NCBI GenBank assembly: GCA_014163555.1
Contig: JACJGO010000028.1
Span: 17,213-81,212 of the forward strand
DNA from: Flavisolibacter longurius
GTDB taxonomy: Bacteria; Bacteroidota; Bacteroidia; Chitinophagales; Chitinophagaceae
Length of the DNA: 64,000 nt
Direction: 5' to 3'
Shown here: in pieces, positions 51,755 to 61,240 of the stretch
Layout of the letters: each line of letters begins with the position of its first letter
Position numbering within the stretch: the stretch's first letter is position 1
Position numbers and translations under genes: made by a program
The notes under the pieces: generated by a model
Database searches by the model: none
What the model was told of the DNA's origin: nothing
The model's input: only the letters and a program-made list of their open reading frames with translations

Positions 51755-52912
51755 ATGCCCTCTCGCCTTTCCAACAACCGGTATCTTTTCTTGCTGGTGT
51801 TTTCGCAGTTTGCCGGTACGTCGCTCTGGTTTGCCGGCAATGCAATCATCGAGCAGCTTTCGGTTACCGATGCCGGTGCTACTATCACTTCCTTTGTTCA
51901 GTTTGGATTTATTGCCGGTACCCTTCTTTTTTCGCTCTTAACCATTGCCGATCGGTTCCCGGCAAAAAAGGTGTTTTTCTTTTCGTCCTTGCTGGCGGCG
52001 GTTGCCAATGCATTGATCATTTTGTTTTATCAAGATGCTGCAGCCATTAAGCTGCTGCGATTTATAACTGGCTTTTTCCTTGCTGGCATTTATCCTGTGG
52101 GGATGAAGATTGCAGCGGATGTTTTTCCGCAGAAACTTGGAAAGGCCCTGGGTTGGCTGGTGGGCGCCCTGGTCCTGGGAACGTCGTTCCCACATTTTGT
52201 CCGTTCGCGACTGGACGGCATTCACTGGGAGGCAGTTGTGGCCACCACTTCCCTGCTGGCATTTGCAGGGGGAGTAGTGATCCTGCTTTTTATACCATCA
52301 ACTGCCAAACATAGCCTCAGGGCCAGACCTGATTTTTCGGCTGCTATTTCTGTATTTCGAAACCCGCCGTTTCGCTCGGCCGCCTTTGGCTATTTTGGTC
52401 ATATGTGGGAATTGTATGCATTTTGGTCCATACTTCCCTTGCTTTTTGGTTATTATAACTCCGTTACGCAGACCGGAACCAATGTTTTCTGGTGGAGCTT
52501 TTTGGTGATCGGTAGCGGAAGCGCCGGTTGTATTTTCGGCGGGCTCCTATCACAGCGTTTGGGCAGCCAAAAGGTTGCGGCCACTGCCCTGCTGCTATCC
52601 GGGCTTTGTTGTCTCCTATTCCCTCTTCTCTTTTATACAAATTCCATCATTCTTTTTTCACTGATGCTTGTCTGGGGATTTACGGTTACAGCCGATTCGC
52701 CCCAGTTTTCGGCCCTGGTGGCAAAGGCCGCTCCGGACAAAAACAGGGGCACGGCGCTGACCATTGTTACTTCCATCGGCTTTGCCATCACCATAGTGAG
52801 CATTCTCTTATTAAAAGAGCTCTTTCTGCTTTACAAAGAAAAAGCCCTTTGGTTGCTGGCGCCGGGTCCATTCTGCGGACTTTTGGCCCTGCGAAAAAAG
52901 CGTCTGGCCTAA
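51755..52912 (+). CDS. MFS transporter
   Basis: 385 residues from the ATG at 51755 (the frame upstream starts only with TTG). Twelve membrane helices are predicted by eye; the loop between helices 2 and 3 is ADRFPAKKVFFFSS, the usual DRxGxRR position in relaxed form, and helix 4-5 has FFLAGIYPVGMKIAADVFP. The first helix has QFAGTSLWFAGNAI. It is likely an inner-membrane proton-coupled exporter or permease of a small compound; no specificity can be read. It precedes the TonB-family gene by 104 bases. Confidence 0.87.
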   Translation: MPSRLSNNRYLFLLVFSQFAGTSLWFAGNAIIEQLSVTDAGATITSFVQFGFIAGTLLFSLLTIADRFPAKKVFFFSSLLAAVANALIILFYQDAAAIKLLRFITGFFLAGIYPVGMKIAADVFPQKLGKALGWLVGALVLGTSFPHFVRSRLDGIHWEAVVATTSLLAFAGGVVILLFIPSTAKHSLRARPDFSAAISVFRNPPFRSAAFGYFGHMWELYAFWSILPLLFGYYNSVTQTGTNVFWWSFLVIGSGSAGCIFGGLLSQRLGSQKVAATALLLSGLCCLLFPLLFYTNSIILFSLMLVWGFTVTADSPQFSALVAKAAPDKNRGTALTIVTSIGFAITIVSILLLKELFLLYKEKALWLLAPGPFCGLLALRKKRLA

Positions 52913-53016
52913 AAGAAGAAGCCGGATTGTTAAAAAGGGCCGGATTTCCTGTTTGCTCCGCCATAATTTTTTAATTTTCCCTGCGTTTAACAGTCGAACC
53001 AGCCACAAAGTAGTGT

Positions 53017-53877
53017 ATGAATAAAGCTGCAAGCCTTGGAATAGAAGAATTTGAACGGCAGAAAAACCTGCAGGCCGCCCTGTACACAGCAGTCATTGCG
53101 GGTGCTTTGCTGCTGATGGTTTTCCTGATCAAATTCTACCAACCGGTTACCATTACGCCTCCCCAAGAAGAGTATATAGAGATCAACCTTGGAAGCAGCG
53201 ATGTGGGTTCCGGCAACGACCAGCCCCAGTTGCCCGGCGAGCCGGCTCCCGAACAACAGGTAGCCTATACGCCAGCAACGGTAACCCCGCAAGCTTCCAG
53301 CGAACCGGTACGGGACATTGAAGAATCGGCCGATAATGATGCACCTCCTGTTTACAAACCCAATGTTACCCGTCCGGATGCAAAAAAGATTAACGAAGAA
53401 ACCAAGGTAGAGCGGACGCCTACCACAACCACCAATGCTACGCCAACGCCGGCACCGCCCAGGCCCCGCGCTGTTATGGGACAGGTTCGTGGCGGCAATG
53501 GCAATGGCGGTAACGGTGCAGATACTTACCGTCCCGGCACCGGCGAAGGACAAGGTGGTGGCCCTGGTGACCAGGGAAGCATTGGTGGAAATCCCAATGG
53601 CCGCGACTACAGGCCACGCAACCTGGGGGCAAAAACAGTAAGTATTCCCTCCCGCAGTTTTGAAGATGATTTTAAAGAAAGTGGAAAAGTTGTACTGGAT
53701 ATTGAAGTGGATGAAAATGGCCGTTTGCAAACCGCAAACTACCAGCCCCGAGGTTCTTCCATTTCCAATCAAAAGCAAATCAGCATTGCAAAAAACAGGG
53801 CCCGCCAACTTGATTTTCCAAAATATCCCGGCGGCTTTAAACAGAGCCTTGTATTTGAGTTCCAGGTTCAAAATTAA
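53017..53877 (+). CDS. TonB-family energy transducer-like protein
   Basis: 286 residues. A cytoplasmic N-terminus of about 25 residues, one helix (AVIAGALLLMVFLIKFY), then a long low-complexity periplasmic region: proline/alanine/threonine-rich up to residue 155 and glycine/asparagine-rich up to 200 (GGNGNGGNGAD). The last 70 residues form a TonB-C-like domain (GKVVLDIEVDENGRLQTANY, then NRARQLDFPKYPGG). It would carry energy from ExbBD to outer-membrane receptors, or act in the cell envelope. ExbB and ExbD are absent in this window; folC follows by 26 bases. Confidence 0.83.
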   Translation: MNKAASLGIEEFERQKNLQAALYTAVIAGALLLMVFLIKFYQPVTITPPQEEYIEINLGSSDVGSGNDQPQLPGEPAPEQQVAYTPATVTPQASSEPVRDIEESADNDAPPVYKPNVTRPDAKKINEETKVERTPTTTTNATPTPAPPRPRAVMGQVRGGNGNGGNGADTYRPGTGEGQGGGPGDQGSIGGNPNGRDYRPRNLGAKTVSIPSRSFEDDFKESGKVVLDIEVDENGRLQTANYQPRGSSISNQKQISIAKNRARQLDFPKYPGGFKQSLVFEFQVQN

Positions 53878-53903
53878 CCGCACCGCAATACATTTGCCTG
53901 CGG

Positions 53904-55193
53904 ATGAATTACCCCGAAACACTCGATTATATTTTTCACAAACTGCCCATGTTCAGCCGCATGGGCAGTGCTGCGTATAAAAAGGACCTGACCAATATCC
54001 GGCTGCTCTGCGATCAGTTGGGCAATCCACATCAGCAGTTTAAAACCATTCATGTTGCCGGCACCAACGGCAAGGGTTCTGTCAGCCATATGCTGGCGGC
54101 TGTATTTAGTGCGGCCGGTTATAAAACAGGACTTTATACCTCACCGCACTTATACGATTTCAGGGAGCGGATCAGGATCAGCGGAGAAATGATCCCGGAA
54201 GAATTTGTGATAGAATTTGTGGAAAGTCAAAAGGAGATCATTGAGTCTATTGAACCGTCTTTTTTTGAGATCACAGTGGCGATGGCTTTTCAATACTTCG
54301 CCAACGAAAATGTTGATGTAGCCATTATTGAAGTGGGCCTTGGCGGCCGGCTGGACAGCACCAATATCATTACCCCGGAGTTGTCCATTATTACCAATAT
54401 CGGCTGGGACCACACCAATTTGCTGGGCAATTCACTCGAGGCAATAGCCGGTGAAAAAGGCGGCATTATCAAAGACGCAGTACCTGTTGTCATTGGGAAA
54501 AAACACCCACAGACCCAACTGGTGTTTGAACGCATAGCGTCTGAAAAATCTGCCCCTCTCCTTTTTGCAGAAGATTTCTACCAGCAGGTGCAGCACCAGC
54601 TTGACAACACTTCTTTAGCGGTTACCTACAACCGGGAAAATGCAAACGAGCTGCAAGTAAAAACAGACCTGCCGGGCATTTACCAGGTGGACAATCTGCC
54701 GACAGTTTTAACGGCCATTGATGTGCTACGCAAGCAAAGCTGGAACTTGCCGGAGGCTACCGTTTTACAGGCCCTCACCGAGGTAAAAAAACGGACAGGC
54801 CTTGGTGGACGTTGGGAGGTTCTTCAGCAAAATCCGACAATTGTTTTGGAAGTGGCCCACAACGAGGACGGCGTGCAAAAAATGCTGCAGCATGTTGCAG
54901 AATTATCCTTCGATACGCTGCACTTTGTGATCGGAATGGTGAAGGACAAAGAAGTGGAAAAAGTCTTGCAACTGTTTCCGCAAACTGCTCACTATTATTT
55001 TACGCAGGCCCATATTCCCAGGGCCTTGCTAGCGGAGGATTTGCAGGCAAAAGCAGCATCCCAAGGCCTACACGGTGCTGTTTACAGCAATGTGAATTCG
55101 GCACTCGATGCTGCAAAAAAAGAAGCCGGAGCAAACGACCTGATTATTGTCTGCGGAAGCATATTCTTAGTGGCGGAAGTCACAAAAGCTTAG
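53904..55193 (+). CDS. folC: Bifunctional folylpolyglutamate/dihydrofolate synthase
   Basis: 429 residues. The ATP loop is HVAGTNGKGSVSHM, with LYTSPHLYDFRERI as the folate-binding loop and ITNIGWDHTNLLGNSLEAIAGEKGGI as further Mur-ligase family landmarks; the C-terminal domain holds the ADP-binding and glutamate site (VLEVAHNEDGVQ). It adds glutamate to dihydropteroate and to folates. The length is standard. It is 26 bases after the TonB-family gene and overlaps the end of the convergent Nudix gene by four bases. Confidence 0.95.
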   Translation: MNYPETLDYIFHKLPMFSRMGSAAYKKDLTNIRLLCDQLGNPHQQFKTIHVAGTNGKGSVSHMLAAVFSAAGYKTGLYTSPHLYDFRERIRISGEMIPEEFVIEFVESQKEIIESIEPSFFEITVAMAFQYFANENVDVAIIEVGLGGRLDSTNIITPELSIITNIGWDHTNLLGNSLEAIAGEKGGIIKDAVPVVIGKKHPQTQLVFERIASEKSAPLLFAEDFYQQVQHQLDNTSLAVTYNRENANELQVKTDLPGIYQVDNLPTVLTAIDVLRKQSWNLPEATVLQALTEVKKRTGLGGRWEVLQQNPTIVLEVAHNEDGVQKMLQHVAELSFDTLHFVIGMVKDKEVEKVLQLFPQTAHYYFTQAHIPRALLAEDLQAKAASQGLHGAVYSNVNSALDAAKKEAGANDLIIVCGSIFLVAEVTKA

Positions 55194-55735
55194 TATTGGA
55201 TCTGGCCGAGTTTTTCCAGAGCGTAGAAGATACAATTCACATGCAGACTTTGCACGATCTTTTGTTCCCGCACAAGTTGTTTTACTTCGTCAATGGACAT
55301 GTGCACTACTTCCACTTCTTCCTCTTCATCAAGACTTTGTTCGGCAATTTTTTCGCCGCCAGTCGCCAAAAACATGTGCATCATGTTGTTGGTCGTGGAA
55401 GGATTGGCGGAGATCTTCCCTAAATATTCTACGCTGTCAAACCGGTAGCCGGTTTCTTCCAGCAACTCCCGTTTCATGCCTTCTTCAATCTTTTCGCCTT
55501 CATCCACCACGCCACCGGGCAATTCGATGCTTTCAACACCGAGGCCGTGGCGGTATTGTTTCACCATCACTACCCTTCCGTCTTTTGTCAGGCAAAAGGC
55601 GTTGGCCCATTCGGGATATTCCATTACGTAAAAGGAGGGAATGGTTTTGCCTCCCGGCGTCAGGCAGGTGTCTTTGCGTACGGTTAACCAGGGTTGATTA
55701 AAAAGATAGGTCGATTCCAGCACTTTCCATTTCAT
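55190..55735 (-). CDS. Nudix hydrolase
   Basis: 181 residues from the ATG at 55735, 20 bases after the stop of the upstream gene; a longer frame to 55777 overlaps it. The Nudix box is complete, from GGVVDEGEKIEEG to RELLEETGY, with a strand VVMVKQYRHGLG before it as in ADP-ribose pyrophosphatases (NudF-type). It hydrolyses a nucleoside diphosphate linked to another moiety, with magnesium. Last gene of the three-gene FKBP-DinB-Nudix operon. Confidence 0.9.
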   Translation of the reverse strand: MKWKVLESTYLFNQPWLTVRKDTCLTPGGKTIPSFYVMEYPEWANAFCLTKDGRVVMVKQYRHGLGVESIELPGGVVDEGEKIEEGMKRELLEETGYRFDSVEYLGKISANPSTTNNMMHMFLATGGEKIAEQSLDEEEEVEVVHMSIDEVKQLVREQKIVQSLHVNCIFYALEKLGQIQY

Positions 55736-55754
55736 GATGATAGTCTTCTCTGTT

Positions 55755-56285
55755 TTAGTTCCAGCCTTTACGTTCACGCAAAGCCGTTATATGCGCCGTG
55801 TGATGGCGGGAGTGCCAGGCATAACTGCCAAGCAATTCCCAAAGGGTAAATTGTTTTTGATGTTCGGGATGAAAAACGGTGCGTTGGAGATCCGCTTCCG
55901 TGAGGCTTTTCAGCATCTCGTACCACCGGCTGTGCAGGGCATGTAACAATGTGATGGAAACATTGATGGGCAGGTTGACAACATCAGCCGTACCCACCCA
56001 TAAGGCCTCATCATAGGGTTTTATGTTGGGATTGTTTTCCGTCAGCCCTAGCTTGAATCGGCAATACGCATTCATATGACTATCGGCCACATGATGCACC
56101 AGTTGATGCACTGTCCAGCCGCCGACGCGGTAAGGCGTATGAATCTGTTCCTCGTTCAAATTGCTGATGGCATGCTCAATGGCCTGCGGCAAAAACCGGA
56201 TATCAGCCAGCCATTCCTCCTTCAAGGAATCTGAATAGGCTTTCGGCTCGTATTTGCCGATAGGATAGCGAAGATCTTCCTGCAT
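55755..56285 (-). CDS. DinB/YfiT family putative metal-dependent hydrolase or thiol transferase
   Basis: 176 residues, four-helix bundle. The three metal histidines are in HQLVHHVADSHMNAY and in AWHSRHHTAHI. YfiT and BstA proteins of this family bind nickel or zinc; some transfer bacillithiol to toxic electrophiles. It is in the middle of an operon with a peptidyl-prolyl isomerase 6 bases upstream and a Nudix hydrolase 19 bases downstream, which is consistent with detoxification or repair. Confidence 0.87.
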   Translation of the reverse strand: MQEDLRYPIGKYEPKAYSDSLKEEWLADIRFLPQAIEHAISNLNEEQIHTPYRVGGWTVHQLVHHVADSHMNAYCRFKLGLTENNPNIKPYDEALWVGTADVVNLPINVSITLLHALHSRWYEMLKSLTEADLQRTVFHPEHQKQFTLWELLGSYAWHSRHHTAHITALRERKGWN

Positions 56286-56291
56286 AAATTA

Positions 56292-56729
56292 TTAGGAAAG
56301 GATTTCCAGAAGTTCAATATCAAATACCAGTGTGGCACCACCCGGAATGTCGCCACCGGCACCGTTATCGCCGTAAGCGAGATGAGATGGAATCCAGAGT
56401 CGCCACATGCTGCCTACCGGCATCATCGGCAACACTTCCTGCCATCCTTTGATCAACTGTGTTAACCGGGCCGTAAACGGCTGGTTGCGCTTGAACGAAG
56501 AATCAAATTCTTTTCCATTAAGAAGAGCACCGCGGTAATGCGCTTTGATATTGCTGTTGGGTGATGGTGTGGGACCATTCCCTTCTTTCAGCACCTGGTA
56601 TTGAATGCCGCTGGGCAGTTCAATCACACCTTCCTTTGTTTTGTTATCAGCCAAAAAGGCCGTACCGGCATCTTTTTCTTTTTGAATCTTTTCGGCTCTT
56701 GCGCCCTGTAATCTGTCAAATAAACTCAT
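56292..56729 (-). CDS. FKBP-type peptidyl-prolyl cis-trans isomerase
   Basis: 145 residues, no signal peptide. Residues 1-35 are a helical arm like the Mip/FkpA dimerisation arm, cut short, and the rest one FKBP domain: IKAHYRGALLNGKEFDSSFKR, the KGWQEVLPMMPVGSMWRLWIP region and the YGDNGAGGDIPGGATLVFDIELL end. It should catalyse proline isomerisation in the cytoplasm. First gene of an operon with a DinB-family and a Nudix gene. Confidence 0.92.
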   Translation of the reverse strand: MSLFDRLQGARAEKIQKEKDAGTAFLADNKTKEGVIELPSGIQYQVLKEGNGPTPSPNSNIKAHYRGALLNGKEFDSSFKRNQPFTARLTQLIKGWQEVLPMMPVGSMWRLWIPSHLAYGDNGAGGDIPGGATLVFDIELLEILS

Positions 56730-56787
56730 ATATCTGTCGATTATTTGTGTTGTAAAAAATGTCTTTTTTGCCGGTTGAAAATTGGCT

Positions 56788-57555
56788 TTATGCTTCCCGC
56801 AACGAATGACCTGTCAGGTTGATGAACACATCTTCCAGGTTCGCCCGTTTCATTTCCTTTGGCCGTTCAAAGCCGGTTTCCACCAGTTCGTCAATCAAAC
56901 CATCCGGCGAATTCAGGGCGACGATCTGGCCGCTGTCCACAATAGCTACCCGGTCGCAAAGGTATTCGGCTTCGTCCATGTAATGCGTGGTAATGATCAC
57001 CGTTGTTCCCTTGCTGCGGATGTCGCGAATCAGGTCCCAGAGATTACGCCTTGCCTGCGGATCCAAACCGGTGGTGGGTTCATCCAAAAAAATGATCCTG
57101 GGTTCATTGATCAGTGTTGTTGCTATAGAAAAACGTTGTTTTTGTCCACCACTGAGTTCTTTCACTTTTGCTTTGGCTTTATCTCGAAGATTCACCCTGT
57201 CGAGCAATTCCAGAGCATCAATTCTGCGGTTATACAAGCCGGCAAAAAGGTCAATGAGTTGCACCAGATTCAGATTGGGATAAAAGCCGCTGGTTTGCAA
57301 TTGCACACCAATGATCTTTTTGATCTCGTTTGGCGCCTTGTCAATATCATGACCATTTACGAAAACCTGTCCCCCGGTTTTATCACGAAGCGTTTCAATG
57401 ATCTCCAGCGTTGTCGATTTCCCGGCGCCATTTGGTCCTAACAACCCGAAAATCTCTCCTTCGTACACGTCAAAAGAAATGCCCTTGACCGCCTGAAAGT
57501 TGCCGTAGTTTTTTACCAGATCCTGTACTGAGATAATGACCTTTTTTTCACCCAT
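56788..57555 (-). CDS. ABC transporter ATP-binding protein (ABC-2/CcmA type)
   Basis: 255 residues from the ATG at 57555; a TTG at 57579 lies at the predicted transcript start. Walker A GPNGAGKST, signature LSGGQKQR, Walker B IIFLDEPTTGLD and the H-loop TTHYMDEAEYL are all present. The tail (LEDVFINLTGHSLRE) is typical of drug/lipid exporters of the ABC-2 type. Its membrane partner is not adjacent: fbp and the FKBP gene flank it. It must therefore pair with a permease coded elsewhere. Confidence 0.92.
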   Translation of the reverse strand: MGEKKVIISVQDLVKNYGNFQAVKGISFDVYEGEIFGLLGPNGAGKSTTLEIIETLRDKTGGQVFVNGHDIDKAPNEIKKIIGVQLQTSGFYPNLNLVQLIDLFAGLYNRRIDALELLDRVNLRDKAKAKVKELSGGQKQRFSIATTLINEPRIIFLDEPTTGLDPQARRNLWDLIRDIRSKGTTVIITTHYMDEAEYLCDRVAIVDSGQIVALNSPDGLIDELVETGFERPKEMKRANLEDVFINLTGHSLREA

Positions 57556-57583
57556 GAAGGAATTGTTTTCGAAAATCAAGGCT

Positions 57584-57591
57584 CAAAAGTA
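57584..57591 (-). promoter_or_regulatory. -7 element of the ABC ATPase gene
   Basis: TACTTTTG on the minus strand is an exact TAnnTTTG match, about 30 bases before the ATG at 57555. Confidence 0.45.
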
Positions 57592-57734
57592 AAAGCGGAA
57601 CCGTTTTTCCATCCAACAATTTGGCCGGACAAATTGAGGTGAAGCCGCTGCAAACATCTTTAGAGCAGGCAAATTCAAAATGGAAACTGTTTTATTGCCG
57701 CTGCATGAAAACCAACGCTTCTATCTGCAGTCCA

Positions 57735-58763
57735 TCAAACCACTGCCGCTTTTACTTCTGCCATGCAGGTTTCCAGTTCTTCCATCATGCTTTTGCTGCC
57801 GACAAAAAATCCACTGCGTTGGTGCAGTTCCGTGGGTACAATATCCAGGATGCGCTGCTTGCCATCGGTAGCTTTTCCGCCAGCCACTTCCACTATAAAT
57901 GCAAACGGGTTGCATTCGTACAGGAGACGCAGTTTGCCTTTTGGTTTATCCTGGGTTAGCGGGTACATAAAAATGCCGCCTTTTATCAGGTTGCGATGCA
58001 CATCGGCCACCATACTGCCGATGTAGCGCTGTGTATACGGACCGCCATCATCAGCCGATTTGTTCTGACAGCGGTTGATGTATTTGCGTACGCCTTCGTC
58101 GTATTGAAAAAAGTTCCCGTGGTTAACAGAATAAATCCTGCCGGCATCAGGACATTTAATGTCGGGGTGGCTCAGGCAAAACTCACCGATGGAAGGGTCC
58201 AGTGTAAACCCGTTCACGCCTCTTTTGGTAGCATACACAAACATGGTGGAAGACCCGTAAACAATATAGCCGGCAGCAACCTGCTCACGCCCCTTCTGTA
58301 AAAAATCTTCACGATTGGCTACTGTTCCTCTAGGCGAAAGCCGGCGATAAATGCTGAAGATCGTTCCGATGGAAACGTTTACATCAATGTTACCGCTGCC
58401 ATCCAGCGGATCAAAGAGGCAGACATATTTTGAGTTTTTGCTTACATCATCGTCAAAGGCCACAAAATCATCCAGTTCTTCTGAAGCAATCCCGGCACAG
58501 CTGATTCCCCGTTGCAATACACCCATAAACTGGTTATTGGCAAATACATCCAGCTTTTTCACTTCTTCTCCCTGCACGTTCATAGTGCCTGCATCACCCA
58601 GAATATCCACCAATCCGGCTTTGTTTACTTCAACATTGATGCGCTTGGCAGCCAAGCCAATATCACGCAACAGTGTACTCAACTCACCCGTGGCATGTGG
58701 AAACTGGCGAAGCGATTGGATAGTGAATTCATCAAGGGTTAGTACGGTTCTGTTTACATTCAT
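57735..58763 (-). CDS. fbp: Fructose-1,6-bisphosphatase class I
   Basis: 342 residues. Metal-binding site [22 protein letters not shown] and the [21 protein letters not shown] motif near the end are the class I signature. It hydrolyses fructose 1,6-bisphosphate to fructose 6-phosphate in gluconeogenesis. The regulatory AMP-site region in the first 30 residues ([25 protein letters not shown]) resembles plant and bacterial forms. Single gene with its own promoter. Confidence 0.96.
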   Translation of the reverse strand: MNVNRTVLTLDEFTIQSLRQFPHATGELSTLLRDIGLAAKRINVEVNKAGLVDILGDAGTMNVQGEEVKKLDVFANNQFMGVLQRGISCAGIASEELDDFVAFDDDVSKNSKYVCLFDPLDGSGNIDVNVSIGTIFSIYRRLSPRGTVANREDFLQKGREQVAAGYIVYGSSTMFVYATKRGVNGFTLDPSIGEFCLSHPDIKCPDAGRIYSVNHGNFFQYDEGVRKYINRCQNKSADDGGPYTQRYIGSMVADVHRNLIKGGIFMYPLTQDKPKGKLRLLYECNPFAFIVEVAGGKATDGKQRILDIVPTELHQRSGFFVGSKSMMEELETCMAEVKAAVV

Positions 58764-59077
58764 ATAGTCAAAATTTTAGGGGAAAAACAAATGTAAGGGA
58801 AACTGTCTACAACAGGATTTGTGTACGAAAGGGATAGAATGACTTTGATCCCGGCCATCAAAGATGCCTTTGTTCAGAACTTCAACTTTCCTGTACTTCC
58901 TTGTTTTGTATGCAAAGAGTTTTCAGTCAATTTATTTCCACGAAAAATAAATCTCCTTCATCCCTGTAATTTAGCAACCTGAAGAACAGACCTTGGCCTG
59001 TAATTTTTGTATGATGTTTGTTTGAGGAAGAATTGTGGCAGCGACCAGAAAGAATGGCATAATCAATAAACGATAAA
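58764..59077. other. 314-base divergent intergenic region
   Basis: It separates fbp (leftward) and terC-like (rightward). It has the fbp -7 element (58788-58795). TAATTTAG and TAATTTTTG sequences nearer terC are imperfect -7 candidates. No RNA gene was seen. Confidence 0.5.
58788..58795 (-). promoter_or_regulatory. -7 element of fbp
   Basis: TACATTTG on the minus strand, exact TAnnTTTG match. Predicted leader of about 20 bases before the ATG at 58763. Confidence 0.45.
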
Positions 59078-59857
59078 ATGATAACCTTAGCTGAGATCAA
59101 TCTGACAGACCCCGGAGTTCTAACCGCCTTGTTAACCCTTACCGTATTGGAAATTATTCTGGGCGTCGACAACATTATTTTCATCTCCATTGTTTCCAAT
59201 AAGCTGCCCGCCGAACAGCAACCCAGAGCAAGGCTCATTGGATTATTGCTTGCAATGGTGTTTCGGATTGGTTTATTGCTGACCATAACCTGGATCATCA
59301 AACTCACCAATCCCATCTTCACCATTCCGTTTATTACAGAAGACGACGGACGGCCGCTGGGTATTAGCTGGAAGGATCTGATCCTGATTGCTGGGGGGAT
59401 TTTTTTGGTGTTCAAGAGTACACTGGAAATTCACCACAAACTGGAAAAAGTAAAACCGGTAGAACAGCAGGTAAAAGTGGCGCCTACAGCTTTTAATGCC
59501 GTGATTTTACAGATTGTACTGGTGGATGCCGTGTTTTCGTTTGATAGCATTCTTACTGCCATCGGGCTGGTTGACCAGGTTTGGGTAATGATCACCGCCG
59601 TGGTTATTTCTATGACCATCATGATCTTGTTTGCCGGCGCCATCAGCCGGTTCATCAACAAGCACCCAACCTTACAAATCCTGGCGCTGGCGTTTCTGAT
59701 TATGATCGGTGTGATGCTGGTTGCGGAAGGCTTCCATCAGCATTTCAACAAAGCCTATATCTATACGGCCATTGCGTTTAGCCTGATTGTTGAATTGATC
59801 AATATGCGCCTGCGGAATAACAAGGAGCAAATAGAGATCAACAATCAAAATCTCTAG
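59078..59857 (+). CDS. TerC family integral membrane protein
   Basis: 259 residues with seven or so membrane helices. The family motifs are LEIILGVDNIIFISIVSN in the first third and DAVFSFDSILTAIGL in the fourth helix, both with conserved aspartates in the membrane, which in relatives help handle manganese or other metals. TerC proteins of this size are seen with metalation of exported enzymes and with tellurite resistance. No ter operon is nearby, so a metal ion role is more likely. Single gene. Confidence 0.9.
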   Translation: MITLAEINLTDPGVLTALLTLTVLEIILGVDNIIFISIVSNKLPAEQQPRARLIGLLLAMVFRIGLLLTITWIIKLTNPIFTIPFITEDDGRPLGISWKDLILIAGGIFLVFKSTLEIHHKLEKVKPVEQQVKVAPTAFNAVILQIVLVDAVFSFDSILTAIGLVDQVWVMITAVVISMTIMILFAGAISRFINKHPTLQILALAFLIMIGVMLVAEGFHQHFNKAYIYTAIAFSLIVELINMRLRNNKEQIEINNQNL

Positions 59858-59864
59858 AAGACAA

Positions 59865-59897
59865 GTTGGCACTTTTTTGCCTTCGGTGCTAAATTTG
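59865..59897 (+). promoter_or_regulatory. Promoter of the FMN reductase gene
   Basis: GTTG (59865-59868, -33) and TAAATTTG (59890-59897, exact TAnnTTTG) are 21 bases apart; the ATG is at 59925. Confidence 0.55.
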
Positions 59898-59924
59898 ATG
59901 TTCTAACATTAAAATTAGGTGTGT

Positions 59925-60482
59925 ATGCGAATTGAGATTATATCGGGAAGCCCAAGGCAAAACAGTACCACCCACCGTTTGGCCCTGCATCTTTTCAAAA
60001 CTTTACAGGAAAAAACCGACCATGAGATCGGGATGCTGGAGGTACGCAATTACCCGTTACCGCTGTTGCAAAAAGTGTTTGCTACGGTAGAGGAAACCCC
60101 GGCCCCATACAAGGAGCTGGCGACCCGTGTTTTTGGTGCAGATGCCTTTATCATTGTAACACCCGAATACAATGGCAGTTACTCCCCTGCCATGCAAAAT
60201 CTTTTTGACCATTTTCCCAAACAGCACCACAAGGTATTTGGACTGGTAACAGCCTCCACCGGTGCGCTGGGCGGCATGCGGGCAGCCATGCAATTGCAAC
60301 AGTTTACGCTTGCGCTGTTTGGCATTCCCAGTCCGTATATGCTGATCACGCCCCAGGTGGATAAGAAATTTGACACAGACGGCAACCTGACGGATTCAGG
60401 CTTTCAGAAAAGCGTTGATCTGTTTATAAAAGAATATCTCTGGCTGGCAGAGAAGTTGGTTGAGGAAAAGGTGGAGGCCTAG
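59925..60482 (+). CDS. NADPH-dependent FMN reductase family protein
   Basis: 185 residues from the ATG at 59925 (a GTG two codons before is the alternative). Flavodoxin-like fold: EIISGSPRQNSTTHRLA binds the phosphate of FMN, and VTPEYNGSYSPAMQNLFDHF contacts the isoalloxazine ring. It reduces FMN or quinones or azo compounds with NADPH in the cytoplasm. It is 26 bases before the pirin gene on the same strand; both are redox-type and may be cotranscribed. Confidence 0.88.
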   Translation: MRIEIISGSPRQNSTTHRLALHLFKTLQEKTDHEIGMLEVRNYPLPLLQKVFATVEETPAPYKELATRVFGADAFIIVTPEYNGSYSPAMQNLFDHFPKQHHKVFGLVTASTGALGGMRAAMQLQQFTLALFGIPSPYMLITPQVDKKFDTDGNLTDSGFQKSVDLFIKEYLWLAEKLVEEKVEA

Positions 60483-60508
60483 AAGCAGGTAAGCTTTACA
60501 TATTAACC

Positions 60509-61240
60509 ATGAAGTCAGTCCTTTATAAAGCGGCAACAAGAGGCCATGCAAACTATGGCTGGTTGGATACCTGGCATACATTCAGTTTTGGAAATTACCA
60601 CGATCCCAACCGCCTGCATTTTGGCGCCCTTCGGGTGCTGAATGATGATACTGTAGCCCCGGGTGCCGGTTTTGGCAAGCATCGCCACGAGAACATGGAG
60701 ATCATCACCATTCCACTGAAAGGAGAACTCGAACATGAAGACAGCATGGGTAACCGTGGTGTAATAAGCCCCGGAGATGTACAGGTAATGAGTGCCGGCA
60801 CCGGCATTGAGCACTCTGAAAAAAACGTCGCTGATGACTTTCCTGTCAGCTTTCTGCAGATATGGATTTTTCCCGAGCAAAATGACCTGGCGCCGCGTTA
60901 CGAACAACGTTCCTTTACCAAAGAAGAAAAACAAAACCGGTTTCTGACGGTTGTTTCTCCGATGGATGCAGCAGATAATGGTGTCCGTATCAACCAGCAG
61001 GCATGGCTTAGCCTTGGGCACCTGGATGCCGGTACTACGCATGTTTACAACCTAAAAAAAGGGGACAATGGTGTTTACGCTTTTCTCATTATAGGCGATG
61101 TTACGGTGAATGATATTGTTTTGAACCAACGTGACGGACTGGGACTATCGGAAACAAATCACCTTTCCATCATGGCTAATACAAATGCCGAAATCTTGCT
61201 ACTGGAAGTTCCGGTGGAAACGTCTTTTTCCAGGATATAA
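60509..61240 (+). CDS. Pirin family protein
   Basis: 243 residues, bicupin. Metal ligands are H, H, H and E in KHRHENMEI and in GIEHSEKN. Relatives YhhW of E. coli have quercetin 2,3-dioxygenase activity; other pirins are iron-dependent redox sensors. The FPVSFLQIWIFP segment is typical of the second part of the N-terminal cupin. It follows the FMN reductase gene by 26 bases. The exact role is open. Confidence 0.9.
   Translation: MKSVLYKAATRGHANYGWLDTWHTFSFGNYHDPNRLHFGALRVLNDDTVAPGAGFGKHRHENMEIITIPLKGELEHEDSMGNRGVISPGDVQVMSAGTGIEHSEKNVADDFPVSFLQIWIFPEQNDLAPRYEQRSFTKEEKQNRFLTVVSPMDAADNGVRINQQAWLSLGHLDAGTTHVYNLKKGDNGVYAFLIIGDVTVNDIVLNQRDGLGLSETNHLSIMANTNAEILLLEVPVETSFSRI

Noticed and set aside
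52987..53922. A 311-codon minus-strand frame over the TonB-family gene
   Set aside because: Antisense to the low-complexity spacer; its cysteine- and glycine-rich product mirrors the repeat composition and has no fold pattern.
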